Origin: Yponomeuta sedellus
Taxonomy: Eukaryota > Arthropoda > Insecta > Lepidoptera > Yponomeutidae
NCBI GenBank assembly: GCA_934045075.1
Contig: OW203726.1
Location: 13,986,037 to 14,050,036, forward strand
DNA length: 64,000 nt
Direction: 5' to 3'
Part shown: positions 53,822 through 63,856 of the stretch, in pieces
How positions within the stretch are numbered: the stretch's first letter is position 1
Layout: each line of letters begins with the position of its first letter
Program-made: the position numbers and the translations under genes
The notes under the pieces: model-generated
The model's database searches: none
What the model saw: the letters and a program-made list of their open reading frames with translations, nothing else
What the model was told of the DNA's origin: nothing

Positions 53822-54371
53822 TCTGGGTCACACACGAAGGGCGTGGGACGAGGTCGCGTAAAAGATGCGACGCATTGTACAGAGTTTGCGCCCTTCCCCG
53901 TCTTTTCTGTACGGGCCTCGTCCCGGTCTGTGGGCCCTCCCTTTATTTTGTATGAAAGTGAACTCAAAAGACGCGCAAATTTTGCGCTTCATCGTCCCAC
54001 GTCCTTCTTGAGCTCGTAGGCCTGCGACACACAGAAAGGACGTGAGGCAAGAGTTCTAATTCGCTTTCATACAAATAATAACAACTTCCACACAACATAT
54101 TCATTTAAAATGTACTGAAGGGAATCGCCAAAGCCCACACAGAAGACACGAGGTAAGGGCGCCAACTTTAGCAGCCGTCACACAGAAGGGACGTGGGACG
54201 AAAGAGCGGAAAAGACGCGTTATATAGAAATCGCGCCCTTGCTCCTCTGTGTCACGTCACGTCACGTCTTATCCGCGCACCTTCTGGGTTGCCGCCTGGC
54301 TTAAACAACTTTGCTTATACGCGTCTTCACCGCGACACTGCCCCACGACCCTTCTGTGGGGCCGGTGGCGT
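53822..54371. repeat. Foldback cluster of ACACAGAAGGGACGTGGGAC modules
   Basis: CACAC(A)GAAGGGCGTGGGACGA-type modules occur at 53829, 54028, 54138 and 54178. Inverted versions occur at 53986 (TCGTCCCACGTCCTTCT), 54257 (CTGTGTCACGTCACGTC) and 54343 (CCACGACCCTTCTGTGG). TTTGTATGAAAG at 53947 and its inverse at 54061 add an inner arm. The structure looks like nested copies of one GC-rich inverted-repeat element. Plus-strand frames at 54193-54437 lie within it. Confidence 0.7.
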
Positions 54372-55159
54372 AGCGTCAGCTACGATTTCCGTCCCTACGC
54401 TTCTACGTATCATATAAGTTTCTTTACACACCGCTAGATGGCATTGATTGAACTGAATATCTCTCAAAAATTGGTTATTCACGGTGACTGAGGTTTATAA
54501 TATGTTTATGTTCCCAAACATTATTTTCATTTAATGGATTTGTAAATAAAATGCTTTTTTTCGCAATTTGTTCGTCATTCGCAATGACAACAAAAATGCC
54601 TAGATAGGTAGTGCAATTAACCTGTAATGAAGCCATTATTATCAAGCTATGGATTATGTTGGATCACTTTATGACTGATTATTATGTTAATCACTTGGAT
54701 AGAAGCTGCGACATCTTCTGTTCAGAGAGGAGACAAGTGCTTGTTAAGAATCATGCAATAGTACAGTGAGCATCTAAAAGGCACTCTTTTCTACAAACTT
54801 ATACTTACCTACTGCTTTTATTATTCTACAACAGCTTATCCAAAAGGAAGGGTTTTGTTTTTATCAGTCTATGTAGTTAGGTATGTTTGTATTGTTTACA
54901 TTCTACCATAACGCCTACGCTACTCATCTGGTTTTAGAGAACGAGGAGTCAATCGATTCGTTATTATGTTGCGTGTTTGGCATCGACTACTTACTGTTTA
55001 TGAAAAAAATCAATATGTCTGAAGTTATGTCCAAAAAAGTGTGGGCGTCCAATTTATTTGCTGTTCTTTTCAGTGGGATGACAAATGAAAGGGGAGAAAT
55101 TGTTGAATTTATAAATAAAGTACAGTATTACAATAAGTTACCACACTTCTTTGCCAAAA
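54372..55159. other. No gene assigned; 114-aa frame
   Basis: Frame 54883-55227 (+) begins MFVLFTFYHNAYATHL and runs into an S4 SINE scrap at its end. No domain or signal recognised. Probably chance. Confidence 0.35.
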
Positions 55160-55290
55160 CAGAGGTGGTGGGTTCGATTGCCGCTGGAGGCCTCCGTACT
55201 CGATTTGTACTAATGTCATCAGTATAGCTCGGTTTCATGTTTATGATGTCCTTACCTCAGCACAGGATATCCTAGATTGTACTTACATAG
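55160..55290 (+). mobile_element. SINE S4 fragment
   Basis: GAGGTGGTGGGTTCGATTGC (B-box), TCATGTTTATGATGTCCTTA, CACAGGATATCCTAGATTG. Confidence 0.6.
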
Positions 55291-55499
55291 TTTTTTAATA
55301 GAATTAAATAAGCACGAGAATGGTTGATATGTGCTTTTATTCACACGAGTAATCTACAAATGCTGTGTTTATCTTTAATTGGCATAATCGCTAGCCCTAA
55401 GTCACATTTATTATTATTAGCTTTGTCATGTTTGCGTGCTTGCTGTTTGTGTACCTAATAAATAATTAAAAAAACGGTAGTCTACACAGCAATAGCAGT
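55291..55499. other. No gene recognised
   Basis: Unassigned. Confidence 0.4.
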
Positions 55500-55715
55500 A
55501 CAATATCATTCTAGGCAAATTAAATAGACATCTCTCGCTACAAAGATCGAATCGCGAGAGGCGCCGATTTAAGTAGCACGTGTTATACCATTGCAATGCG
55601 ATTGGTTACAAGACTACCGATTGTGTGAATGAAACGATCATTACTGGACTAATATGACTCTATTGAACAACTTTGCATTTTAGAGACTCATCCCACAGGA
55701 CAAGTGATTGTGTTG
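55500..55715 (+). mobile_element. Dispersed repeat E
   Basis: ATCTCTCGCTACAAAGATCG, AATGCGATTGGTTACAAGAC, CTATTGAACAACTTTGCATT, GGACAAGTGATTGTGTTGTG. Co-linear with the inverse of 32450-32662. Confidence 0.7.
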
Positions 55716-55944
55716 TGTTGTGTTGAAGTTATTATAATTTCCTAATGGAAAATACCTTATCTCATATGGAAATAGTAAACTTTGTTAGCAGACCACCCTT
55801 AATTTTTAAAGTTATTTGTACCTGCATTTACTATTAATAAAAAAATACTGTCATGAAAATGAAACGCTTTTTACTTTAATAATACAGTTGATCATATTTA
55901 AGAGTACCCCAAACAGGCATGAGTGTTTGCAACTACTCATGAAT

Positions 55945-56037
55945 ATTTATGAAGCGAAAGAGGTTGTCGGGATCGTGCCAAGTGGCAAATTCTGGTCTCT
56001 GCCTACCCATGCGGGATACAAGCGTGGATTTATTAAT
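55945..56037 (+). mobile_element. LINE-derived fragment R2
   Basis: TTATGAAGCGAAAGAGGTTG, GGGATCGTGCCAAGTGGC, TGCCTACCCATGCGGGATAC. Confidence 0.5.
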
Positions 56038-56039
56038 TG

Positions 56040-56890
56040 ATGACATCAACCCTTTGTATGTCCTCGCTGCTGGGGCACGGATCTCTTCCTGCATCAAAGG
56101 AAGGTTAGGCCATACTCCACCACGGGGGCCAAGGACGGGTTGGTGGAGGTTTGCAAGACAGTAGCACCTTACTGTTAGAAGTTATTAAGCTGCCCATAAT
56201 GCCTCTGACATAGCGTAACGACTGCTACTACGCAGGCGACGCTGCGTCCAATCTCACCGCCCGCCTCCCACTGCGAACGAATCTCGGGGTCTACAAGACT
56301 TATGTCCGGCCCCGCCTCACGTACGCTGCGCCGGTATGGTTCGTGCTTATCTCGAAGTCAAACAAGAAGCGACACCGAGCCCAGGAGCCTACGCGCCATT
56401 GTCGGCGCGCCTCGCTACGTGAGCAATGCGACGATAGCGAGGGACCTGGATGCCAAGGAGGAGCTGGATGCCTTCGTGGCGCGACTGACGACCGATATGT
56501 TCGCGCGTGGCAGCTGCAGCACCTGCGTGGGCTGGCGCCACTGCACGCGCGACTGCCCGACACCCGCGCCAAGCCCGTCTCCTGAAGCCTGGTCGAGTCC
56601 ACGGCCAACACGTCTTGAAAGATCTCCTGTGAAAGACCGCCTGGAAAGCCACCCATCGACCTGTCAGAAACCGCGGATAGCGGTAGATCCCTCGGGAAGA
56701 GGGCCACGTCCTGATCCCGGTCCCCTACCTCCCCAAGGGGAAGTGTGAGAGACCGCGAGATGAACGACTGTCATTACATGACAGCCGGTACCAAGGGCTT
56801 AACGTGCCTCGCGAAGTACCGGAAGCGGAAAAAATGCCATTGTGGTAGTCACGAGATGGTCACCCATCTAGCACCTGACCGTGACTGTTG
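56040..56890 (+). mobile_element. Dispersed repeat D, interrupted by a LINE at 56225-56762
   Basis: Left half 56040-56224 (GACATCAACCCTTTGTATGT, GGCCATACTCCACCACGGGG). Right half 56763-56890 (CAGCCGGTACCAAGGGCTTA, GGTCACCCATCTAGCACCTG). AACGACTG ends the left half and begins the right half (56217-56224, 56763-56770), the target duplication of the insertion. Confidence 0.8.
56225..56762 (+). pseudogene. Jockey-like LINE, C-terminal ORF2 fragment, frameshifted
   Basis: GC-rich 538-bp insertion. The first frame reads SNLTARLPLRTNLGVYK, TYVRPRLTYAAPVWF. After a frameshift near 56370 another frame reads RSLRAIVGAPRYVSNAT, IARDLDAKEELDAFVARL. This order (VYKTYVRPxLTYAxPVW then LRxIVGAPxxVxN, then a short helix) is the region after the RT domain in Jockey-clade elements. 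The 3' part is Pro/Arg-rich with a stop at 56746. Two mutually overlapping long frames on opposite strands are artefacts of high GC. An 8-bp target duplication flanks it. Confidence 0.8.
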
Positions 56891-57329
56891 TTTATATTGA
56901 GGTGAATTTATTGATTGACCTTATGATTCTGATGTAGATAGAGAGCAACTTTTTAGAAGATTCGCCGTGTTTGTTAAATGTTGAAGGCTAGTTAGCGAGG
57001 GTTGCTGGAACTTAGCAAGTTCCTACATTATATTTTTTTATGTTTTTGCCTTGACGGAATGAGCAGTGTTTTGACAAACACCGGAAAAAATTTCGTGACT
57101 ATTAAATTGCCATGCTGGCCCACAGGCATTCGACTTACATGACCCACTTAATTTCACTTTACTGAACGAGTCCTTCTGTATTCGGGACTTGTTTTTTTAT
57201 AATCCAAGTTAATTTTCATTTGAGTATAAAATCCTATTTTATTGCCTAGAAGATAAACGAGATACTGTAATACATGGGTCACATAATGCGAAATAACAAA
57301 TACGATCTCCTCTAATTGATCCTGCAGGG
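56891..57329. other. No gene recognised
   Basis: Unassigned. Confidence 0.4.
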
Positions 57330-57495
57330 GAAAATACAGAAGACCAGCCTGCAGAAAAACTCACTGGCTTCTCAACAAAACTTGGCTGAATGGTTTCAGA
57401 CAGGCACCATCAATTTGTTCCAAGCCGCAACATCACGGGTTACAGTGGCCACAATGATAGCTGACCTCCGATAGGAGATGGCACCACAAGAAGAA
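57330..57495 (+). pseudogene. LINE reverse transcriptase C-terminal fragment with (GAA)n tail
   Basis: Frame reads NLAEWFQTGTINLFQA, ATSRVTVATMIADLR then TAG, followed by GCACCACAAGAAGAAGAAGA. The W-x(6-9)-LFxAAxSxVxxAxMIAxLR ending followed by a GAA-rich tail is typical of insect RTE/CR1-like C-termini. Family level only. Confidence 0.55.
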
Positions 57496-57653
57496 GAAGA
57501 CATTGATGAACATGTGTATTAAGTATAGTAGTGAAACTAATACAAATTCAATGTTGAAAGAACTCAACTCGAATACACTGCACAGCAATTTAGCGGTAAT
57601 CATTGTAAAAAATACGAGTATGTAAAGGTTATTATAGATAAGCACATTATAAC

Positions 57654-58102
57654 AAAAATATATTTAAAAAACTAAAAGAACCCGACTGCAGTGATAAATC
57701 AACTGAAAGGGAAAAAATAAGATAATTTTATTTTCAAATGCTAATTTCGAATCAGAAGAGTTCATGCTGCTTTACTTGAGGGACCAAATAATATAACTTT
57801 ATAAGCGTTATTTGCTCAAACTGTTGCATTTATTATTTTATATAAAATGTTGCAGTCGGGACCCATTACTGTTTGTTTAAAGTCCTCTAATGGGTCCCGA
57901 CTGCAACATTTTATATAAAATAATAAATGCAACAGTTTGAGCAAATAACGCTTATAAAGTTATATTATTTGGTCCCTCAAGTAAAGCAGCATGAACTCTT
58001 CTGATTCGAAATTAGCATTTGAAAATAAAATTATCTTATTTTTTCCCTTTCAGTTGATTTATCACTGCAGTCGGGTTCTTTTAGTTTTTTAAATATATTT
58101 TT
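57654..58102. repeat. Perfect inverted repeat: 215-bp arms, 19-nt loop
   Basis: 57654-57868 and 57888-58102 are exact reverse complements over all 215 bp by my reading; the spacer 57869-57887 is CTGTTTGTTTAAAGTCCTC. Each arm contains an inner unit with its own short inverted ends (CCCGACTGCA at 57681 and TGCAGTCGGG at 57851; mirrored at 57896 and 58066). The structure is therefore an inverted dimer of a roughly 180-bp element. If transcribed it would fold into one long hairpin RNA. No target duplication seen around the outside. Confidence 0.95.
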
Positions 58103-58550
58103 TTATTTTTGACCTTTTAGTGACTCAGTAAAACGATAAAATTTAAAGGTCCATCTGTTCTGATTACATGCTTTAAATCGTTATATTATTTTATTTCCCA
58201 AATGAATTTTAGTTTATTGCTTTATTTTCTTTTGTTCGACAATGGACATGTCTCGGCAAATCATAAATATTTTTACTGATATACTTGTTTGATATGGTCA
58301 TAGGTACCACCTGCCTGCACTAAAAATTTATGTTGTACGATATTTTTTAGTTAGGATAATGAATATGGTCTAATGGTGTTAAACTATCTAGAATATTTGC
58401 AAAGGAAACGACAGATTTTTTTCTTTATTATCCTTACATAAATTATCTGTTTTTTATGTAGCCTAAAAACGCTCCACTGCACCTAGTTATTTAATGTTAA
58501 CGATTGTAGGTGGGGACTGGAATAGTCACGAATTATGTCCTCGACCTGAA
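58103..58550. other. No gene recognised
   Basis: AT-rich, unassigned. Confidence 0.4.
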
Positions 58551-58935
58551 TGGCGCTCAGCTTTCGACATCTCCAGAGTAGAATTCTTCGTGCTTGCATT
58601 GCTGGGCCCAGTCTTCGGTCTCGCTAATTACTTAGAATAAGGACTTGTAAATGGGAACATAAATGGTCTGAGCCTTCAGCCGCGGCCTGTACAAAGGCGC
58701 GACAGGTTTACTCCTAACAGCAACTTTAAGTAACTGTCGCGGCCTTCGGCCGCGCTAATAGTCTCTCCATTTGGCATCAGCGTAAATAGAGCTCAGCATT
58801 TGGAATCGCCGTGGGAGTATTTCTCTAGCCCGCTTCACAGCCTTCGGCTGGGCAGCTCGGCCTTCAACCTCGTCACGGCAAGTTTCCTCGCACCCGCATG
58901 ATGGGGCTCGGCCTTCGGCCTGGCGTAGTTATTTA
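58551..58935. repeat. Cluster of C(TTCG)G hairpins
   Basis: CGCGGCCTTCGGCCGCG at 58738-58754, CAGCCTTCGGCTG at 58838-58850, GGCCTTCGGCC at 58910-58920, with decayed relatives at 58612 (AGTCTTCGGTCT) and 58668 (AGCCTTCAGCCGCGGCC). Each is flanked by CT(C)GCTAATTA(C)TTAGA-like sequence. All use the very stable cUUCGg tetraloop type. They look like repeats of one short module; function and family unknown. Confidence 0.8.
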
Positions 58936-59732
58936 GAGTTGTAGCATGGGCGTGGAGACACACAAAATCTTGGTTTTCTGAATGCCAAAATATTACCGGT
59001 ATTAAAATGCTAAAGCATTGAAAAATTTTACTGAATATTTAGGTGTAGATAAGCAATCTTTGCTCTCACAAGTGAAAAGGAAACCTAATACAAAATCATA
59101 ATCTTATTTTCGGAGGAAACGAGATAAAATTCGTTAAGATGAATAGAGCTAGAATTTTTTTAAATTTCATGGGTCCTAACGATACGAGGTCACGGAGGAT
59201 ATGTCTTCGGTTACCAGTGAGAGCGTTCAAATATTTTTTTATCATTTATTGTTTCTTCTTTGAACCCAGCTTGTCTGACTATATCCGCACAGGGGAAAAG
59301 GAGTTACATGCTACACTTTATATATTTTGTTCAGTTACTTTTGGTCTAAGTGTCAGTAGGAAATTAATATCAGTGTTAAAAAATAATTATTTTTACCCCC
59401 TATGAGGTTGATATTTCTTAAATTAATGAGATAAACGAATGGCGTAGAAAGAAATAAACACTTTATAGGCATTATTTCTTTCAGCACATAATATCGTTTC
59501 TATAAACGGTTTGTTTACATGGACAGGACAGGGTTTTAGCAGACAAGAAGAGAAACGTTGTTTTAGCACGACAGCACGTACTTAGGGATCTATTTATTGT
59601 AGCAATATGAAACTAAGGATTACAGTGACTACTACTCGCACCACAGCGCAAAGCGAGGTATATTACCTACGTCACTAGTAGTGCCAATTATAAGTGAACA
59701 GTCAGTGTTGGTCGAAGTGATTCGCAAGCGCT
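58936..59732. other. No gene recognised; TE end-like block shared with 60590
   Basis: 59455-59525 (ACTTTATAGGCATTATTTCT, ATAAACGGTTTGTTTACATG) recurs at 60595-60655. The frame at 59139-59405 has no domain. Confidence 0.4.
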
Positions 59733-59740
59733 CAAATACT

Positions 59741-60306
59741 TTTTTTTTTTTAACCCTATAAAGGGCACCCTCCGGAGGACACGGGGGAGGGAGGTGGTGA
59801 ATGCTCATGCATAACAGCACGGACCCGGCCGTGCTGCCAATGTGGGACTCACAAGAAGTGCGCCTACCCACTAAACACCACCTTGGGACTGGTTTTGGTC
59901 CTAGAGACCCTAAACCCACATCGGGAGCGACCCCCCTAGAGGCCGAGGAGGGCGCACAGCGGAGCTCCCTAGCGGAGCGTCCGCTTAGAAGAGTTTATAT
60001 TACAAAACTTCTATGAAAGAGCAGTGCCCCCCTTAGGGGGGACACTGGCAGAGGAGGGGGGCGCGTCTGACTGGGACCGAGCCTCTAAGAGGTGGTTCAG
60101 GTCAGACGACAATTTGTCGGGCGGGTCAACGAGTACGTTCCTGGGCCTGCGCACCAGGTAACGTGGGTCCGTCGTGGGCGGAGAGTAAGCCGCTGCTTCG
60201 TGGATCAGGGGGTTGGGATGTTCTTTAGCGGTGCTGAAGAACGCCTCTGAGAGGGACCTAATAAATTGCTGCATGGTTGGGATTTCCATGTCCCGATGTA
60301 GGTCTG
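59741..60306 (-). mobile_element. Retroposon with poly-A and 8-bp TSD, containing a short ORF
   Basis: On the minus strand it runs from about 60306 (ACCTACATCGGGACATGG) to a run of 11 A (plus-strand T at 59741-59751). CAAATACT flanks both sides (59733-59740, 60307-60314). Near its 5' end the frame 60289-60011 encodes 92 residues (MEIPTMQQFIRSLSEAFF, STAKEHPNPLIHEAAA, then Pro/Arg-rich). The 3' half is GC-rich (CACCACCTCCCTCCCCCGTG, CCTCCGGAGGGTGCCC) with a further open stretch at 59919-59632. The poly-A and TSD show LINE-mediated mobilisation. The source could be a LINE with an internal deletion, or a processed transcript. Confidence 0.8.
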
Positions 60307-60379
60307 CAAATACTATCCAATTTTGTTAAATATTAAGTAGGGCCTTCGGACAAAACCATACCGCAATTTAGAACACGAA

Positions 60380-61165
60380 CAGCGCCATCTGTGGTTGGGT
60401 AGAGGAACTAATGCTACAGTACTTTAATTACTTAGAAGTGAATATTATTTGTGTTGCGTTTGTTCTCTATTAGTGCTGATTTTATGTAATCAACGACACC
60501 CGCAAAATTCTCTTTTAATACTTTGCACGTGTTAGGCGTAGTTAAACAAAATTATATTTTTTAATTAAATGAATGATCTAGAAGGATCAAACCACTTTAT
60601 AGGAATTATTTCTTTCCGCATTTGTACCGATTCTATAAATGGTTTGTTTACATGTAGAAATTATGTATACACATGTATTAGAATAAATAAAATATAGCAG
60701 CGCCATCAAGTGGCTAAAAGTGGTACTTTAATTGCTTAGAAGTAAATGTTATTTTTTATCCGTTGGTTCTCTATTAATACTGATTTTATGTAACCTACGT
60801 CATCCGCAAAATTCTGTTTTAAATATTTCACACCTGTTAGGGGTAGTTCAATAAAATTAGTATTCGAATTCAATAAACTAAATATAACAGCGCCATCTAG
60901 TAGCTCCTAGCTGTACTTTAACGAAGCTTCTTAACGAATTTTATTTTTCGTCACGGTTCTGATCGCATAATTATGATTTTATATAGCCTATGACACCCGC
61001 GCAAGGATGCCGAATCGAATGACACCTTGTTTAACAAAATCTGACCATTGGTTAAGGAGTTATGAGGGAACATAGAATCGGACATACTTACATACATACT
61101 TACATACATACATACATACGAACTAAACACATTACCCTCCTTTTGGGCTTCGCTGCAGTCGGGTA
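60380..61165 (+). repeat. Three imperfect copies of a CAGCGCCATCT unit, with microsatellite tail
   Basis: Units begin at 60380, 60698 and 60888. Each carries (G)TACTTTAATT(A/G)CTTAGAAG, a TTGGTTCTCTATTA block, GATTTTATGTAA and CACCCGCAAAATTCT-type sequence, decaying to the right. The first copy holds a 130-bp insertion related to 59455-59525. The array ends in AAAATCTGACCATTGGTTAA, a (CATA)n microsatellite at 61083-61120, and GCTTCGCTGCAGTCGGGTAA. Confidence 0.7.
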
Positions 61166-62259
61166 AAAAACAGCTTAACTGTCGGTTTTGTAACTCGGAT
61201 TTTGTTAATCCTATTCACAGCACTGTACAGTCGACAGCATATCAACAATTACAAGCGTGGTCTCTACGCAGTTACGTTACGGGCTACTTTGCAACAAATA
61301 TTTAAAGGTGATCCTGCTGTTGACTATAGTGAGGCCATTCCATGCTAGCAAACCTTGAGTCTGGACTTCGGATATTCGGTCACAAGGCTCTACTTAGTAG
61401 TAAATGAAGACATACGATCGTTATTTTATTAAAGCACGGATGCTATAGTGTTGATACAAATGTAGAATTTCCCATCTCAGCCCGGAAGAAAGCATGTGAT
61501 TGTAATTCAGTTCCAACCAACTAGAACTCTAAAGACAACAAAGAACAACTTTTGGAGACGATTAAAATTTACAAAAACTCACGTGCCTTGCTATTTTTGG
61601 TCTACAAATTATTCACTTAAGGTCAAATTTTGCCTTTAAAATATTGAATAAACAAAGTATGGGGCAAAACACAGATGATTTATTTATTAGGGCATTAATC
61701 AATAGAAACCCCAGACGCTAATGTTTCACGAGTCTGAACTCACTAATTCCATTTCGTTATTTCCTTGACAATTTTAAATGCCAAAACTGTTAAACCATGC
61801 AAAAAATTATCTCTGTGTTTGTAGAGATTTTACAAAGAGACAGAGTTAGAATAACAAAATTAGCGACGAACAAAGGAGTGACGCAAGCGTAGTGTTAGTG
61901 CAGTTCGTGACGTGTTTTTTGCTCTACATTAGTGCTGCGTTTAAAGTAACTCAATTTAGCTGGAAAAGTTTCTCGCAACCGTCTCCCGTTGCAGTGAAAG
62001 GCTGTAGAACACTGATAAAGGCGACCAGGCACACAGTAATTAACGAGAACGTCTTATAAATCTTTGTTTCCTCCTTTGCCCTGAAATTTAAAATTTCTTT
62101 AGAGTCTTCGCACTGCAGCGGGCTTTTAATGGGTTTACCCAACCTCGAACGCTCGACGGGTTAATGAATGGCTTACCTGACACCTTAACGTTCTTAGGTC
62201 AAGTGCGTGATATTAACCCAGAGCTGTGAATACTACGATGCGATGCTTCATTCTGGTAC
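61166..62259. other. No gene assigned
   Basis: The minus-strand frame 61951-62142 (63 aa, hydrophobic centre SLITVCLVAFISVLQPF) lacks support. The rest is unassigned. Confidence 0.4.
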
Positions 62260-62261
62260 AA

Positions 62262-62430
62262 ATCATGGTAACCTGAATAACAACCTGGTAAGTGGCAAGC
62301 CCTGGTCTCTTCCTACCCCTCCGGAATACTTGCTAACTTCTCACAGTAAGGCCCGTCACTGTCTTACAATCCTCATACATAATAAAATAAATAAATAAAG
62401 AGACATGTAAGGGTTGATATCGATATAACA
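62262..62430 (+). mobile_element. Mixed R2 and repeat D fragments
   Basis: GTAAGTGGCAAGCCCTGGTC, TTCCTACCCCTCCGGAATAC (R2), then GGCCCGTCACTGTCTTACAA and GGGTTGATATCGATATAAC (repeat D). The order is scrambled, suggesting two overlapping insertions. Confidence 0.5.
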
Positions 62431-62470
62431 CTCTTGGTGTCACTTTTCGCCAAAATTTCATACAATTATT

Positions 62471-62524
62471 AACAATTTTTCGAACTTTCAGGGTAGCACT
62501 ACCCTGAAAGTTCGAAAAATTGTT
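62471..62524. repeat. Perfect 26-bp inverted repeat, 2-nt loop
   Basis: AACAATTTTTCGAACTTTCA... (62471-62496), loop CA, exact inverse 62499-62524. Confidence 0.95.
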
Positions 62525-63550
62525 ACGGTCCAATGGATTTGGATAAATTTAGCACATAGACGATACGATTTAACACGCAAACAAACATGGTACAGCCTGC
62601 TACAAATAAATAAATGAATACTACGTGTAACTGTTTACTGTCAAACTGAACTCGAATGCTGAATTGAAATGTTTTAAAACTTTTATGAAAGACATGGAAG
62701 GCAAAAAGTACAATAAAATTGGTTTCGCTTGAGGGCACCGACGACGGTTCGTTGTCGCCTTCATTTGGAGTCTCGAACGGAAATGCAAAAAGTTCTCCCT
62801 CGAGGAATAAAACTGGGGCGAGAATATTAAGACCAACATCAAGATTTTCAAATAGAGGAAATGACTTCATTGGGACAAGTATATTGACATTTTCTTGTTC
62901 GAATGATTTTTAATTTCTGAATTAATGGAAGCAATTAACACTTCTCGCTGAATGTAAAGGAAAACATCTCCAATTGATCATCGATTAGAGCCATTTTGGA
63001 TATCTGAAATGCACTTTCTTACGTCCATAGACTGTTGAAATGCCATTGAAAGAAATACAAAAAGTAGATTGTATGATAAGGGAGCAAAATAGTATTTTTA
63101 CGGCGAGGGCGCTACTTTGAACCACAAACGAAGCGAAGGATTCTAAGGTGGAACAAAAATAATTTGCTCTCGAATCATATCATACTTTTTATCCCCTTTC
63201 TATGAGAAAATAAATAAAAGACGGTGTTATGTTATTGTTTCAGTTGATAATGCATCTTCAACTTCATAAGTCGACGCACGACTCATTATTTGTGCAAAAT
63301 ACAAAAGTATGTACTGGTTACAAGAACAGAGACTTAATTCATACAATTTGCGTCACATTTCTATGAACGATTTTGTTCCAAATTCAAATCTCATTTTCAC
63401 CCGCTAAAAAGCTCCTAACGGAAAAGAGTTATTTCGCTCCCACTTACAAAGGAATAGAAGGGATGCAAATACCTTTTCTATGCTCAGTTACGTAAATGAC
63501 ATGAAATGAAATGAAATTATGCGATGCTATTTTGGTACCTACGTACTAGG
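62525..63550. other. No gene assigned
   Basis: An open stretch at 62700-62910 is coding-like on both strands (plus: VSLEGTDDGSLSPSFGV; minus: LNILAPVLFLEGELFAF), but no acceptor/donor pair is convincing and no domain is recognised. Unassigned. Confidence 0.35.
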
Positions 63551-63708
63551 CTAACGGCCTTATTTATTAAAACACAGTTATTACTTCTATTAGACATTAA
63601 AACACTCCAAAAATGCTCACTAAAATAGTCTGTGGTCAAAATTTTACAAGGAAAAGACGTAACCATGGATTAAAAAAAATCGTGTTTTTATAAATAACGC
63701 CGTTAGTA
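63551..63708. mobile_element. MITE related to 19393-19557
   Basis: CTAACGGCCTTATTTATTAA at the left and TTTATAAATAACGCCGTTAG at the right are inverted ends. Inner blocks (ACACTCCAAAAATGCTCACT, AGTCTGTGG) correspond to those of the 19.4 kb copy. Confidence 0.65.
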
Positions 63709-63856
63709 CAATATTTACTTGCTTATCAGTAGCTCCGGAACTGTGTAATCTGTAATTTTTTGCTTGAATTTTGAATGAAAAGAAAACATTTGGTGCACAT
63801 GATTTACTCATGTCTAGTTAAACAAAGAATAATGCAGAGAAGACTACCAATCTCAA

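Noticed and set aside
56300..56748. Overlapping 135- and 148-codon frames on opposite strands as genes
   Set aside because: They are by-products of a GC-rich, frameshifted Jockey LINE fragment with a target duplication.
57300..58250. The long inverted repeat as TIRs of a conventional DNA transposon
   Set aside because: The centre is only 19 nt, arms are perfect, and no target duplication was found outside the arms, unlike the other TIR elements here.
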